Source: CAYQLK01 sp964418515 (lineage in GTDB: Bacteria > Patescibacteriota > Microgenomatia > CAYQLK01). Taken from it: a stretch of 50,196 bases of DNA. Each line of letters begins with the position of its first letter. The stretch's first letter is position 1. Location of the stretch: positions 1 to 50,196 of the forward strand of contig CAYQLK010000003.1 of NCBI GenBank assembly GCA_964418515.1. Direction: 5' to 3'. Below, piece after piece: positions 7,138 through 14,349 of this stretch. The position numbers and the translations under genes are program-made. Under the pieces are notes generated by a model that ran no database searches, was not told the DNA's origin, and was given only the letters and a program-made list of their open reading frames with translations.

Positions 7138-8133
7138 ATGATTAGGATTGCACAAATAAAGGACAAAAAAAGATTTAGTGAGTCAGCAAAGCACGTCATG
7201 CAGAGTTGGGAGTGGGGTGAATTCCGAGAAAAGACAGGCAACAAAATATTGCGAATAATTGAAGAGAACGATAAAAATTGGAATGTTTTTTCTTTGACGG
7301 TACACAGTGTCCCAAAAACTAAGTTTAATATTGGCTATATGCCAAAATCCATTTGGCCGAGTGAACAAGTTTTGGTTTTTTTGGAAGGCTTGGCTAGAAA
7401 AGAAAATATTGTTTTTATAAAAATTGAGCCAGATGTAGAAATTGAAAAATTTAAGTTAAAAAAATCAAAAATAAAAATCTTAAAAAGTTCTAAAGATATC
7501 TTTGCAAAAAGTACATTTTTGGTTGATTTAACAAAACCTGAAGAAGACCTGTTTAGAAACCTTAATCAAAAAACCCGCTATAACGTACGCGTTGCCCAAA
7601 AAAATAATGTTGTGATTGAAGTTGGTGACAAGATTGATGATTTTGTAAAACTTCAAAAAGAGACTGCAAAAAGAAATGGATTTTATTTACACCCTGACTC
7701 GTACTACAAAACAGTTTTTGAGCTATTTGCAGAGAAAAAGATGGCAAAGATAATTAGTGCTAAATATAAAGGAAAAATTTTGACTTCTTGGATGTTGTTT
7801 ATTTTTAAGGATGTTTGGTATTACCCGTATGGCGGATCTAGTTCTGAACAGCGTAATTTGATGCACTCGAACTTAGTTGCTTGGGAAGCAATAAAATTGG
7901 CTAAACGCGAAGGTGGAAAAGTATTTGATATGTGGGGAGCGTTGGGAAAAAATCCAAATGAAAAAGATCCTTGGTATGGATTTCACCGTTTTAAGTCTGG
8001 TTATGGCGGAGAGTTGGTTGAATATCCTGGAGCTTACGATTTGGTTGTAAATCAAAAAATGTATCTACTAATGAACACAGTTGATAAAGCTAGATGGATA
8101 TTTCTTAGATTAAAAAAGAGGGTGGCTGCCTAG
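7138..8133 (+). CDS. FemAB/FemX-type peptidoglycan bridge aminoacyltransferase
   Basis: A 331-residue cytosolic or membrane-associated enzyme. The family adds amino acids from aminoacyl-tRNA to the lipid II stem peptide. Visible family features are an early QSWEWGEFR, the central LNQKTRYNVRVAQK, and the second GNAT-like domain with WYYPYGGSS and HSNLVAWEAIKLAKREG. The closing FDMWGALGK is followed by GFHRFKSGYGGELVEYPG. The coiled-coil arm of S. aureus FemA is absent or short. It lies 25 bases after uvrD. Its last codons sit inside the minus-strand terminator of the neighbouring GC-rich operon. The amino acid added is not predictable. Confidence 0.9.
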   Translation: MIRIAQIKDKKRFSESAKHVMQSWEWGEFREKTGNKILRIIEENDKNWNVFSLTVHSVPKTKFNIGYMPKSIWPSEQVLVFLEGLARKENIVFIKIEPDVEIEKFKLKKSKIKILKSSKDIFAKSTFLVDLTKPEEDLFRNLNQKTRYNVRVAQKNNVVIEVGDKIDDFVKLQKETAKRNGFYLHPDSYYKTVFELFAEKKMAKIISAKYKGKILTSWMLFIFKDVWYYPYGGSSSEQRNLMHSNLVAWEAIKLAKREGGKVFDMWGALGKNPNEKDPWYGFHRFKSGYGGELVEYPGAYDLVVNQKMYLLMNTVDKARWIFLRLKKRVAA

Positions 8134-8157
8134 TCAAAAAAGACTAAACAACCACCC
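8112..8157 (-). terminator. terminator of the GC-rich operon
   Basis: On the minus strand GGGTGG...AGTC (8157-8142) pairs with GACT...CCACCC (8135-8120) around a TTTTTT loop, followed by TCTTTTTT (8119-8112). It lies 20 bases after the stop of the gene at 8178-8549 and overlaps the last codons of the convergent FemAB gene. Confidence 0.75.
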
Positions 8158-8177
8158 TTAGGGTTTGGGCAAAAAAG

Positions 8178-8549
8178 TTACCGCGCCTTGGCCTTGGCAC
8201 CAACGCGATATTTCTGCAGGATTCGATCGACACCTTCGACGAGGGCGCGCTTTTGGAGCGGCTCCAAACCTGTGAAACCTGGAGTGACCAGGTGTTGATT
8301 TGGCTTGATCTGTTGGGCGTCCTGATGCCAACCTGGATAGTTTTCCAGCTCGAAAGCAAAAACTCCCTCGATCGCAAGAGCGACCTCTTCGACCTTATCG
8401 TCGGGAAGAAGCTGCCGGCGATCGTAAGTTGGCACAGGTCGAAGTGTGTTGATTCGGCCTTGATTCATCAGCCTCCAGATACTTTGGAGCCATGCCGTGA
8501 CTTCTTGCACGGCTTCTTCGCGCCGACTTTCGACTTGTGTAACTTTCAT
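8178..8549 (-). CDS. uncharacterised GC-rich protein, third gene of anomalous operon
   Basis: Encodes 123 residues that I do not recognise. The product looks soluble and mainly helical (EEAVQEVTAWLQSIWRLMNQ, then PDDKVEEVALAIEGVFAFELE). It ends in a basic tail (VGAKAKAR). A short proline/glycine segment (TPGFTGLEPLQKRALVEG) resembles a turn before a final helix. Its ATG overlaps the TGA of the preceding 48-codon ORF (ATGA), so it is probably translated by coupling; no good ribosome-binding site of its own is seen. Composition is far from its neighbours: 34 of 60 bases are G/C at 8221-8280. A terminator follows directly. Real gene likely; function unknown. Confidence 0.7.
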   Translation of the reverse strand: MKVTQVESRREEAVQEVTAWLQSIWRLMNQGRINTLRPVPTYDRRQLLPDDKVEEVALAIEGVFAFELENYPGWHQDAQQIKPNQHLVTPGFTGLEPLQKRALVEGVDRILQKYRVGAKAKAR

Positions 8550-8692
8550 GGCAAAAGTGGCTCCAGGGTGCGGATGATCTTGTCCTTCTGATCGGGACAG
8601 ATTCGATCTGGGCGCATCGGCATGGGTTTTGACGGTGAGAATGGGGTGGTTGAAGGTGAGGTTCGGGTCGGTGTGGTGGATGGACTGGGCAT
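8546..8692 (-). CDS. 48-residue proline/serine/threonine-rich ORF
   Basis: A short ORF: ATG at 8692, TGA at 8548-8546. An AAAGGAGG site (8713-8706) lies 13 bases upstream, a rather long spacing. The first half is low-complexity P/S/T (from MPSPSTTPTR). The second half is charged and possibly helical (DRICPDQKDKIIRTLEPLLP). The stop overlaps the start of the next gene by four bases (ATGA), the hallmark of coupled translation. It could be a real small protein or a leader peptide that delivers ribosomes to the downstream gene. There is no signal peptide or membrane segment. Confidence 0.5.
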   Translation of the reverse strand: MPSPSTTPTRTSPSTTPFSPSKPMPMRPDRICPDQKDKIIRTLEPLLP

Positions 8693-8705
8693 GTCTTAAG
8701 TGTTT

Positions 8706-8713
8706 CCTCCTTT
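8706..8713 (-). promoter_or_regulatory. strong Shine-Dalgarno site
   Basis: AAAGGAGG on the minus strand, in the 32-base spacer after the gene at 8725-9213. It is the only apparent ribosome entry point for the two coupled ORFs that follow. Such sites are nearly absent elsewhere in the window. Confidence 0.6.
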
Positions 8714-8724
8714 GAATGGTGAGC

Positions 8725-9213
8725 TTATTCGGTCTCGCTGTCTAACAGCTTCCAAGTGTCAGGATCGCCAAGGTGACGCTTGTCGTGTCTGGTAAAACGC
8801 CGATCAAGCGAAGGGTCTGCGCTGTCAGGAATTCCCAGATCAGGAAACTGAAATGCGCGGAGGAGGGCGAAGGTTTTTTTGAGTAGGCCGACTCCGATGT
8901 TTACGGTGCCGTCCATACTCATGTCTCCGGTTTTGACACGACTCTTGATCAACCAAAGATCCTCTTCGGTAACGAGAATTTCTTCATAGTTATCCTCGCA
9001 CCCTTCATAAAAATCGCCGTTTATGGGAACAAGTTCATCATAAAGATGTCCCAGCCCCGAAAGGAGCGATCGATTTGGGTCAACCTCTTGGTATGCTGTT
9101 GATCCGCGCTGCTCAGGGTGAGCTGGTTGTGGAATACCATCGATTGAGTCCACAAGGTGGACGACTTCGTAGACGTTGAGCTTGAGTCCAAGGACTCTTA
9201 CATTGTCAGACAT
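8725..9213 (-). CDS. uncharacterised acidic protein, first gene of GC-rich operon
   Basis: Encodes 162 residues that I do not recognise. The start is decided by AAGGAGG four bases before the ATG. The protein is acidic, has no membrane segment or signal, and carries one cysteine (EGCEDNYEE). The N-terminal part (VRVLGLKLNVYEVVHLVDSI) looks like strands followed by a helix. The middle (EEILVTEEDLWLIKSRVKTG) is helical, and GTVNIGVGLLKKTFALLRAF could be a hydrophobic helix packed in a soluble fold. G+C is high (33 of 60 bases at 9061-9120). It is transcribed ahead of the two smaller ORFs. A -10 box lies about 80 bases upstream, giving a real leader, unlike most genes here. Confidence 0.7.
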   Translation of the reverse strand: MSDNVRVLGLKLNVYEVVHLVDSIDGIPQPAHPEQRGSTAYQEVDPNRSLLSGLGHLYDELVPINGDFYEGCEDNYEEILVTEEDLWLIKSRVKTGDMSMDGTVNIGVGLLKKTFALLRAFQFPDLGIPDSADPSLDRRFTRHDKRHLGDPDTWKLLDSETE

Positions 9214-9294
9214 TGATCCTCCTTGAAGACCGAGGTGTTTTTCTGTGCTTTAGGATTAAGGTGCCAGAAAGCGTTAACTTTTCTGTTGGCGGAA

Positions 9295-9300
9295 ATTATA
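9295..9300 (-). promoter_or_regulatory. -10 box of GC-rich operon, with leader hairpin
   Basis: TATAAT on the minus strand in the spacer after the helicase-nuclease gene; no convincing -35 is seen. The predicted leader (about 75 bases) can fold through GCCAACAGAAA pairing with TTTCTGGC with a two-base bulge (about 9263-9290). It ends in AAGGAGG at the start of the 162-residue gene. Confidence 0.4.
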
Positions 9301-9315
9301 TACCTAATGTCTAAT

Positions 9316-12201
9316 TTAGGCTAATGAGGCGGGACAAATCTTATTAAAAGGACAATTAGTACAACTAAACTTGTCAGGTTTGGGAATGAAATTCTCGGAC
9401 ACAATTCCTTCTTTTACTTTTGTAATATCACTCATGGCTTTTTGATAAAGTTTTTCATCAGGTTTGCGTTTGGCATAAATATTATTTTCTACAAAATAAA
9501 GTCCGATTTCGTCAGCTGGGTGGTGATATTTTTCTTTGTAAGCCAGTGCATAAATTTTAAGTTGAATCGAGCTATTCACACGCTCTTTGGCTTTTTTCTC
9601 ATCAACACCTTGTGATGTTTTGAAGTCCATGATGGTTGTTTTGTCTTTGTCGATGGTAATTAAGTCGAACCTTCCTGTAATCATTACTCCGTCGTATACA
9701 AGATTGAATTTTTCTTCGACTAACAAATTCTCGTATTGAGTGTCTTTTTGATTTTGGTAAAACTCACTAATTATTTGTTTGCCTTTGTTGAATAACTCTT
9801 CCCTGTTTTGGGCATTAAAAAATCCAACATCGGAAAAGTTTGATGTATAAACATTAATTAATTCTTTGCTTGTAATTGGAGTATGTGATTTTTTGGCGAG
9901 ATAAAAAGCTTCTAGGGATTTGTGAACTGCAGTTCCGAGAACCATTGCTCCTGTCTGGCTTTTGGGAAGCTTGAGCAGGTAGTTATATCGGTATTGAAGA
10001 GGACAAGTTAAATAACTATTAATTGAATCTTGATTAAGTTTCAGTGGATGATTTGGTAACACTTTCTTTTCTTTTTGCACGACCATTAAAGGGAGCTGTT
10101 CGCTTGAAGCAAAGCGGCTGATTTTTTCAATTGCGTTAAGTTTGGTTGGGACGACTTCTAAATCTTGTTTGCCGAATGACTCCAAAAGAAATTGCGATGG
10201 TTTTTTTGATCTGGCCCCACCATAATCTTCTGCCCAAGTAAGAAACAGGTTTTCTTTTGCTCTGGTAACGGCAACATAAAAAAGTCTTCTCTCCTCTTGA
10301 AGATCGCTTTGTTTGGAATTATTTGCCGAATCTTCTAATAACTCGTTGGGGATACTAATTCCTTGAGACTTTGACCTTGATGGAAATCTATCAGAAACCA
10401 AATTGATAATAAAAACACTGTCAAACTCAAGTCCTTTCGACGAGTGAATCGTTAATACATTAACCGCCTCAAGTGATTGGTCTAGTGTTGCAGTAGTTGA
10501 GGTATCACCAGACTCCTCGAGTAGTACAAAGGTGGTGATGTAGTTAATAACTGAAGGGTCGATCGTCGAGCTGATAAATTCTGAAAGTTTTTCAAAAAGT
10601 TTAGAAATGTTTTCGATTTTTCTAATATCTTCAGTTTTGTTTGACTTTTGGTAAGTCTGAAAAACTTTGTGATCGAGCAAAAATGTGTATAAAAGTTCAG
10701 CAACATTTTTTTGTATTGCAATTGCAGCATATTTTTGTAAATCCGAAACTAAAGTTTCAATTTTTGTTTTTTCGGAATCGGGAATTTTTAATTCATCAAA
10801 GTTAGAAATCGTTTCGAGAAGCTCAAATAATTTAATGTGCCTATTTCGGGTATAAGCGGCCAGTTTAATCATTATGTCCGGATCAATACTGTAATATTCC
10901 GAAACACCTAGGTGATATAGACTCAAATCGTCTTCAAAGTTAGTTAAGGTTTTGAGAAAGAATATTAGATTTTTTACTTCGGGTGTTTGATATAACGAAG
11001 TCGTTCCAACGGACTGAACAGGAATACCGACATTTTCTAGGGCGCGAATAAAAGGAATGGCGTGACTTGCAGCTCTTGATAGTATGGCAATGTCGGAGTA
11101 TTTTTTCCCAGATTTGTTTAACTCAATAATTTTTTGTGTTACTAGCTCTACCTCGTCACTTAATGTTGTGCCTCGTAGAATTTGAGGTTTGGTTTTGGAC
11201 GTGTTAACAGCGGCTTCTAATTTTTTATTTATCTTTGCGGCAAACTCTAGCCGGTCGGGGTTATTGTTTTGAATGACTTCATAGGCTAAGTCTAGAATCC
11301 CCTGATTGGATCTGTAGTTTTTGGTTAAAACAAATTGTTTGGCATCTGGATAATTAGTTTTGAAAGAAAGAATATTGGAAATCGAAGCGCCACGAAATTT
11401 GTAAATAGATTGATCATCATCCCCAACTACGGTTAAGTTGTGGTGTTTACCACAAAGCATATTAACCAAATCGTTTTGCGCGAGATTAGTATCTTGGAAT
11501 TCATCGACAAGAATATATTTGTATCTATTTTGATAGTTCGTAAGAATATTTGGATGTTCTTTGAAGGCAAGGCGAACTAAATATAGTAGGTCTGAAAAGT
11601 CGACAAAATTACCAAGTCTTTTTAGTTCTTCATACTGACTAAAACAGTTGGCAAGTTCAGTGAGTTTGGCTGATTCGGCAGAATCTTCAAGTTGGGAAAC
11701 GTGCAAAAGTAGTGATTGACTGGTGATATTTTCATCTTTTAGGTTGCTAAAAAAAGAAGTCAAGTCGCGGAGAAACTTAAGAGGATTATTTACAGGTCTA
11801 AAATATTCAAGACTAAGACTATAAAGGTGAGACCTTAGAAATAGAATTTGCTGATTTTGAGTGAGTATTTTGTAGTCAGGGGACAGACCAACATCGTAGG
11901 CAATATCCCTTAGAATCGAGTCGGCAAAAGCGTGAAAGGTAAAAACCGAGATTGAAGAAAAAACATCAGGTAATAAATCATAGACTCGAAAATCCATTTC
12001 CTCTGAAGCTTTTTCAGTAAAAGTAAGGGCTAAAATTTCTTCAGGTTTAGCTAGTTTTTGCTCAATTAAATATGCGATCCTTCTGGTAATTACTGCTGTT
12101 TTACCTGTGCCGGCTCCGGCAATTATTAATACAGGACCCTCTGTTTCGATAACGGCATTTTTTTGCTCAGGATTGAGGTTTTTTAGGATGTCTGGTTTCA
12201 T
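9316..12201 (-). CDS. UvrD-type helicase fused to an iron-sulfur PD-(D/E)XK nuclease
   Basis: A 961-residue single-chain helicase-nuclease of AddA/RecB-like layout, expected to process double-strand ends. Helicase motifs: AGAGTGKTAV near the N-terminus, LTFTEKASEEMD, LVDEFQDTN, VVGDDDQSIYKFRGA, KNYRSN, TIHSSKGLEFDSVF and EERRLFYVAVTRAK. The last 240 residues are a PD-(D/E)XK domain: His760 in GTAVHK, GRFD (Asp846), then MDFKT (Asp859, Lys861). Cys733 (LTCPLQ) and Cys947, Cys950 and Cys956 (CTNCPFNKIC) form the cluster ligands known from AddB and Cas4. It is divergent from rmuC by 35 bases. No AddB or RecC partner is in the window, so it may act alone. Real RecBCD/AddAB are heteromers, so the mode of action is inference. 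Confidence 0.92.
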   Translation of the reverse strand: MKPDILKNLNPEQKNAVIETEGPVLIIAGAGTGKTAVITRRIAYLIEQKLAKPEEILALTFTEKASEEMDFRVYDLLPDVFSSISVFTFHAFADSILRDIAYDVGLSPDYKILTQNQQILFLRSHLYSLSLEYFRPVNNPLKFLRDLTSFFSNLKDENITSQSLLLHVSQLEDSAESAKLTELANCFSQYEELKRLGNFVDFSDLLYLVRLAFKEHPNILTNYQNRYKYILVDEFQDTNLAQNDLVNMLCGKHHNLTVVGDDDQSIYKFRGASISNILSFKTNYPDAKQFVLTKNYRSNQGILDLAYEVIQNNNPDRLEFAAKINKKLEAAVNTSKTKPQILRGTTLSDEVELVTQKIIELNKSGKKYSDIAILSRAASHAIPFIRALENVGIPVQSVGTTSLYQTPEVKNLIFFLKTLTNFEDDLSLYHLGVSEYYSIDPDIMIKLAAYTRNRHIKLFELLETISNFDELKIPDSEKTKIETLVSDLQKYAAIAIQKNVAELLYTFLLDHKVFQTYQKSNKTEDIRKIENISKLFEKLSEFISSTIDPSVINYITTFVLLEESGDTSTTATLDQSLEAVNVLTIHSSKGLEFDSVFIINLVSDRFPSRSKSQGISIPNELLEDSANNSKQSDLQEERRLFYVAVTRAKENLFLTWAEDYGGARSKKPSQFLLESFGKQDLEVVPTKLNAIEKISRFASSEQLPLMVVQKEKKVLPNHPLKLNQDSINSYLTCPLQYRYNYLLKLPKSQTGAMVLGTAVHKSLEAFYLAKKSHTPITSKELINVYTSNFSDVGFFNAQNREELFNKGKQIISEFYQNQKDTQYENLLVEEKFNLVYDGVMITGRFDLITIDKDKTTIMDFKTSQGVDEKKAKERVNSSIQLKIYALAYKEKYHHPADEIGLYFVENNIYAKRKPDEKLYQKAMSDITKVKEGIVSENFIPKPDKFSCTNCPFNKICPASLA

Positions 12202-12236
12202 GTGCTACAATCATATCACTTGAAAGAAAAACACCA
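12202..12236. promoter_or_regulatory. overlapping divergent promoters, helicase-nuclease and rmuC
   Basis: In 35 bases the minus-strand -10 TATGAT (12215-12210) stands eight bases before the helicase ATG. The plus-strand -10 TACAAT (12206-12211) stands 25 bases before the rmuC ATG. The two boxes share two bases, so RNA polymerase could hardly use both at once, which would link the two repair genes. Confidence 0.5.
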
Positions 12237-13346
12237 ATGTTACCCGAAAGTTTAATTGTAATTATTTCCAGTTTAGTGTTAATTGTTGCTGTTCTTGCGA
12301 TGTTTTTTTGGTTGTTTAAAAAATATTTCCAACAGAATTTTGAAGCCATGAGTGACAGGGCGATGAATAAAAATGTAAAGAATATTATCGAACTGGCAAA
12401 AAGCGAACTGTCGAGTGAGAAAGATTCGATAAACATCGATTTGAAGAATAAACAGGATTCGATCGAAAAATTAGTCAAAGGTTTACAAGACGAGATAAAT
12501 GCGCGACAAAAAGAAATTAGAGAAATGGAACAAAATAGAAATAAGAGTTATGGAGAAATTGCCCGCGCAATAACCGATCATCAAAAAATTACTGAGGATT
12601 TAAAAATTACAACACAGAATCTTGGTCGAGTTCTGTCAAATAATCAATCACGTGGACAATGGGGTGAACATATAATTGAAGGCTTACTTGAACAGGCGGG
12701 CTTAATTGAAAATATTCATTTTTTAAGACAGACGCCTCTTGGCAACTCAGATGTGAAACCAGACATTACTTTGCTATTGCCTGGGAAAAAAGTAATCGCA
12801 GTTGATGTTAAGTTTCCTTATCAGGCAATTCAAAGAATGGTGGACGCGGAAAATATTTCCGAAAAAGAGTTAGAGAAAAAAATGTTTAAAACCGATGTTG
12901 CGGCCAAATTAAAACAAGTGGAAAAATATATCGACACGACTCGAGGGACGTTGGATTATGCAGTAATGTTTGTGCCGAATGAAGCACTATTTAGTTTTAT
13001 TGCTAAAGAATTTGCCGATGTAATAACTGATGCTTTTAAAAAGAAAATACTAATTGTTTCCCCTTTTTCTTTTATACCGATTACTAAAACTGTTTTGGAA
13101 ATGCATAAGAGTTTTACAATGGAAAACAGTCTGAGAAATTTAATGGTTATGTTTTCGGATTTTTCCAAGCAGTGGGGAATGTTTAAGGGTGAGTTTGAAA
13201 AGTTTGACAAGTCGATAAAGTCTTTAAGAGTAAATTACGATCAAATCAGTTCAACAAGATTTAAAGAAATGGATCGAAGGGTAAAAAAAATAGAAGGACA
13301 TAGTGTTGGTCAAATTGAGAAGGACGAAGTAAAACTAATTGAGTAA
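12237..13346 (+). CDS. rmuC: DNA recombination protein RmuC
   Basis: A 369-residue protein anchored by one N-terminal membrane helix (about 6-28). A long coiled coil (about 40-125) and the RmuC nuclease-like domain follow. Family motifs seen are RGQWGEHIIEGLLEQAGL, KPDITLLLPGKKVIAVDVKF with the Asp...Asp-x-Lys core of a PD-(D/E)XK fold, and TLDYAVMFVPNEALFSFI. RmuC limits inversions and rearrangements in E. coli; its exact substrate is not settled. It faces the helicase-nuclease gene across a shared promoter region, which supports a joint role in DNA-end metabolism. Confidence 0.93.
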   Translation: MLPESLIVIISSLVLIVAVLAMFFWLFKKYFQQNFEAMSDRAMNKNVKNIIELAKSELSSEKDSINIDLKNKQDSIEKLVKGLQDEINARQKEIREMEQNRNKSYGEIARAITDHQKITEDLKITTQNLGRVLSNNQSRGQWGEHIIEGLLEQAGLIENIHFLRQTPLGNSDVKPDITLLLPGKKVIAVDVKFPYQAIQRMVDAENISEKELEKKMFKTDVAAKLKQVEKYIDTTRGTLDYAVMFVPNEALFSFIAKEFADVITDAFKKKILIVSPFSFIPITKTVLEMHKSFTMENSLRNLMVMFSDFSKQWGMFKGEFEKFDKSIKSLRVNYDQISSTRFKEMDRRVKKIEGHSVGQIEKDEVKLIE

Positions 13347-13365
13347 TATAGATATATCTACTCGA

Positions 13366-13371
13366 TATAAT
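13366..13371 (+). promoter_or_regulatory. -10 box before the small membrane protein
   Basis: A perfect TATAAT lies 11 bases before the GTG at 13383. It argues against the TTG start at 13371 and predicts a leader of about four bases. Confidence 0.5.
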
Positions 13372-13382
13372 TGTTACCTAAA

Positions 13383-13754
13383 GTGAAAAGACCTATTGTA
13401 GTTATTTGGCTAATTATTTTATTCAGCTGGTCTGGGGTGATTTGGATTGGAAAGTCCGGAAATGCGGAAAAAGAGAGAGATCACTTATTGCTATTTCTAC
13501 TATTATTGCCAGCTTTGACTTTTTTACTCTCTTTTGTGGTCTTTTTGGTAAGAATATTAATAAGAAAAGGTCAAGATGAACGTGTAGTTTTTAAATCTAG
13601 TTTTTGGTGGACACTACTATTTGTTTCCGTTATCTTGATTGGCTGGTTTTTGAATACAAGAAAAATGCTGGATTTGGTATATGTAGGAATACTCCTAGGA
13701 ATTATAGTTTGTGGAGGAATGTTTTTGAAACTTGGACTAAGACGAGGTTATTAA
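13383..13754 (+). CDS. small four-helix membrane protein, unknown
   Basis: I choose the GTG at 13383, giving 123 residues. A TTG at 13371 overlaps a perfect TATAAT (13366-13371), which is better read as the promoter. Four hydrophobic helices are visible: IVVIWLIILFSWSGVIWI, LLLFLLLLPALTFLLSF, WWTLLFVSVILIGWF and VYVGILLGIIVCGGMFL. Short basic loops separate them. I do not recognise a family. It follows rmuC by 36 bases but probably has its own promoter. Its stop codon overlaps the stop of the convergent Ig-like gene. Confidence 0.7.
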   Translation: MKRPIVVIWLIILFSWSGVIWIGKSGNAEKERDHLLLFLLLLPALTFLLSFVVFLVRILIRKGQDERVVFKSSFWWTLLFVSVILIGWFLNTRKMLDLVYVGILLGIIVCGGMFLKLGLRRGY

Positions 13755-14248
13755 GGGGTTGAGTTTGGAATAATAACAATATCTTCTTGCCACCCATTGC
13801 TATTTGTATTTAAGATATTTCCATCATTATCCGTAACATGTATGTCTAATGTAACTGATTGAACAGGTAGGTTGGATACATCCCATTCATAAATATAAGG
13901 AGCCGAGTTAAGTGTTGTAAGTTTTTGCCATAAACCTTTTGTTTTGTAAAATATTTCTACCGACTTAACACCACTCTGATCATCTGAGGCCTCGACAGAA
14001 ATAGTTACTTTGTTTCCGTAAATTACCGATCCTGTAGTAGGGCTTATTATTTTGCCAGTCGGGGAGGTTACATCGCCTGAGGTACTAGTATTATTTTTGT
14101 TTTTGGAAACGGCTTGATAGGTCAAAAAAAGAGCTAGAGAGAAAATAACCACTAAGACGATTAGGCCTATTTTATTTATGTTTTTTGACTGTTCTTTTTT
14201 TACTAAAACCTTTTCTTCTGAAAATGGTTTTGATTTATTGGGTATCAT
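13751..14248 (-). CDS. membrane-anchored protein with Ig-like domain
   Basis: A surface protein of 165 residues from the ATG at 14248. An in-frame ATG nine codons upstream (14275) is possible, but a TAAAAT box lies between the two. After a basic start, one membrane helix (INKIGLIVLVVIFSLALFL) leads outside. The rest is a single beta-sandwich of the Ig/cadherin-like type: PTGKIISPTTGSVIYGNKVT, then VEASDDQSGVKSVEIFYKT and IHVTDNDGN. These domains commonly bind partners or serve as spacers. It is tail-to-tail with the previous gene, sharing TTAA in overlapping stops. Confidence 0.8.
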   Translation of the reverse strand: MIPNKSKPFSEEKVLVKKEQSKNINKIGLIVLVVIFSLALFLTYQAVSKNKNNTSTSGDVTSPTGKIISPTTGSVIYGNKVTISVEASDDQSGVKSVEIFYKTKGLWQKLTTLNSAPYIYEWDVSNLPVQSVTLDIHVTDNDGNILNTNSNGWQEDIVIIPNSTP

Positions 14249-14319
14249 TTGGATAATTCTTGTGTATTTTATCATTTACTGGCAGAGCTGTAATTAGCCA
14301 TAATTACGCAGGATGTTTT

Positions 14320-14328
14320 TGCTATAAT
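14320..14328 (+). promoter_or_regulatory. extended -10 promoter of the PBP1A gene
   Basis: TGC-TATAAT (14320-14328) is an extended -10 element. It predicts a leader of about 15 bases to the ATG at 14350, and lies inside the spurious upstream extension of that reading frame. Confidence 0.5.
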
Positions 14329-14349
14329 TTGACTTCGAAAGAATACTTC

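Noticed and set aside
8253..8591. 112-codon plus-strand ORF opposite the GC-rich genes
   Set aside because: No ribosome-binding site and it overlaps two minus-strand ORFs that have start signals and coupling; judged a shadow, though GC-rich DNA makes this less certain.
14260..14349. Upstream extension of the PBP1A reading frame
   Set aside because: It contains the extended -10 promoter and does not resemble the family; the ATG at 14350 is better.
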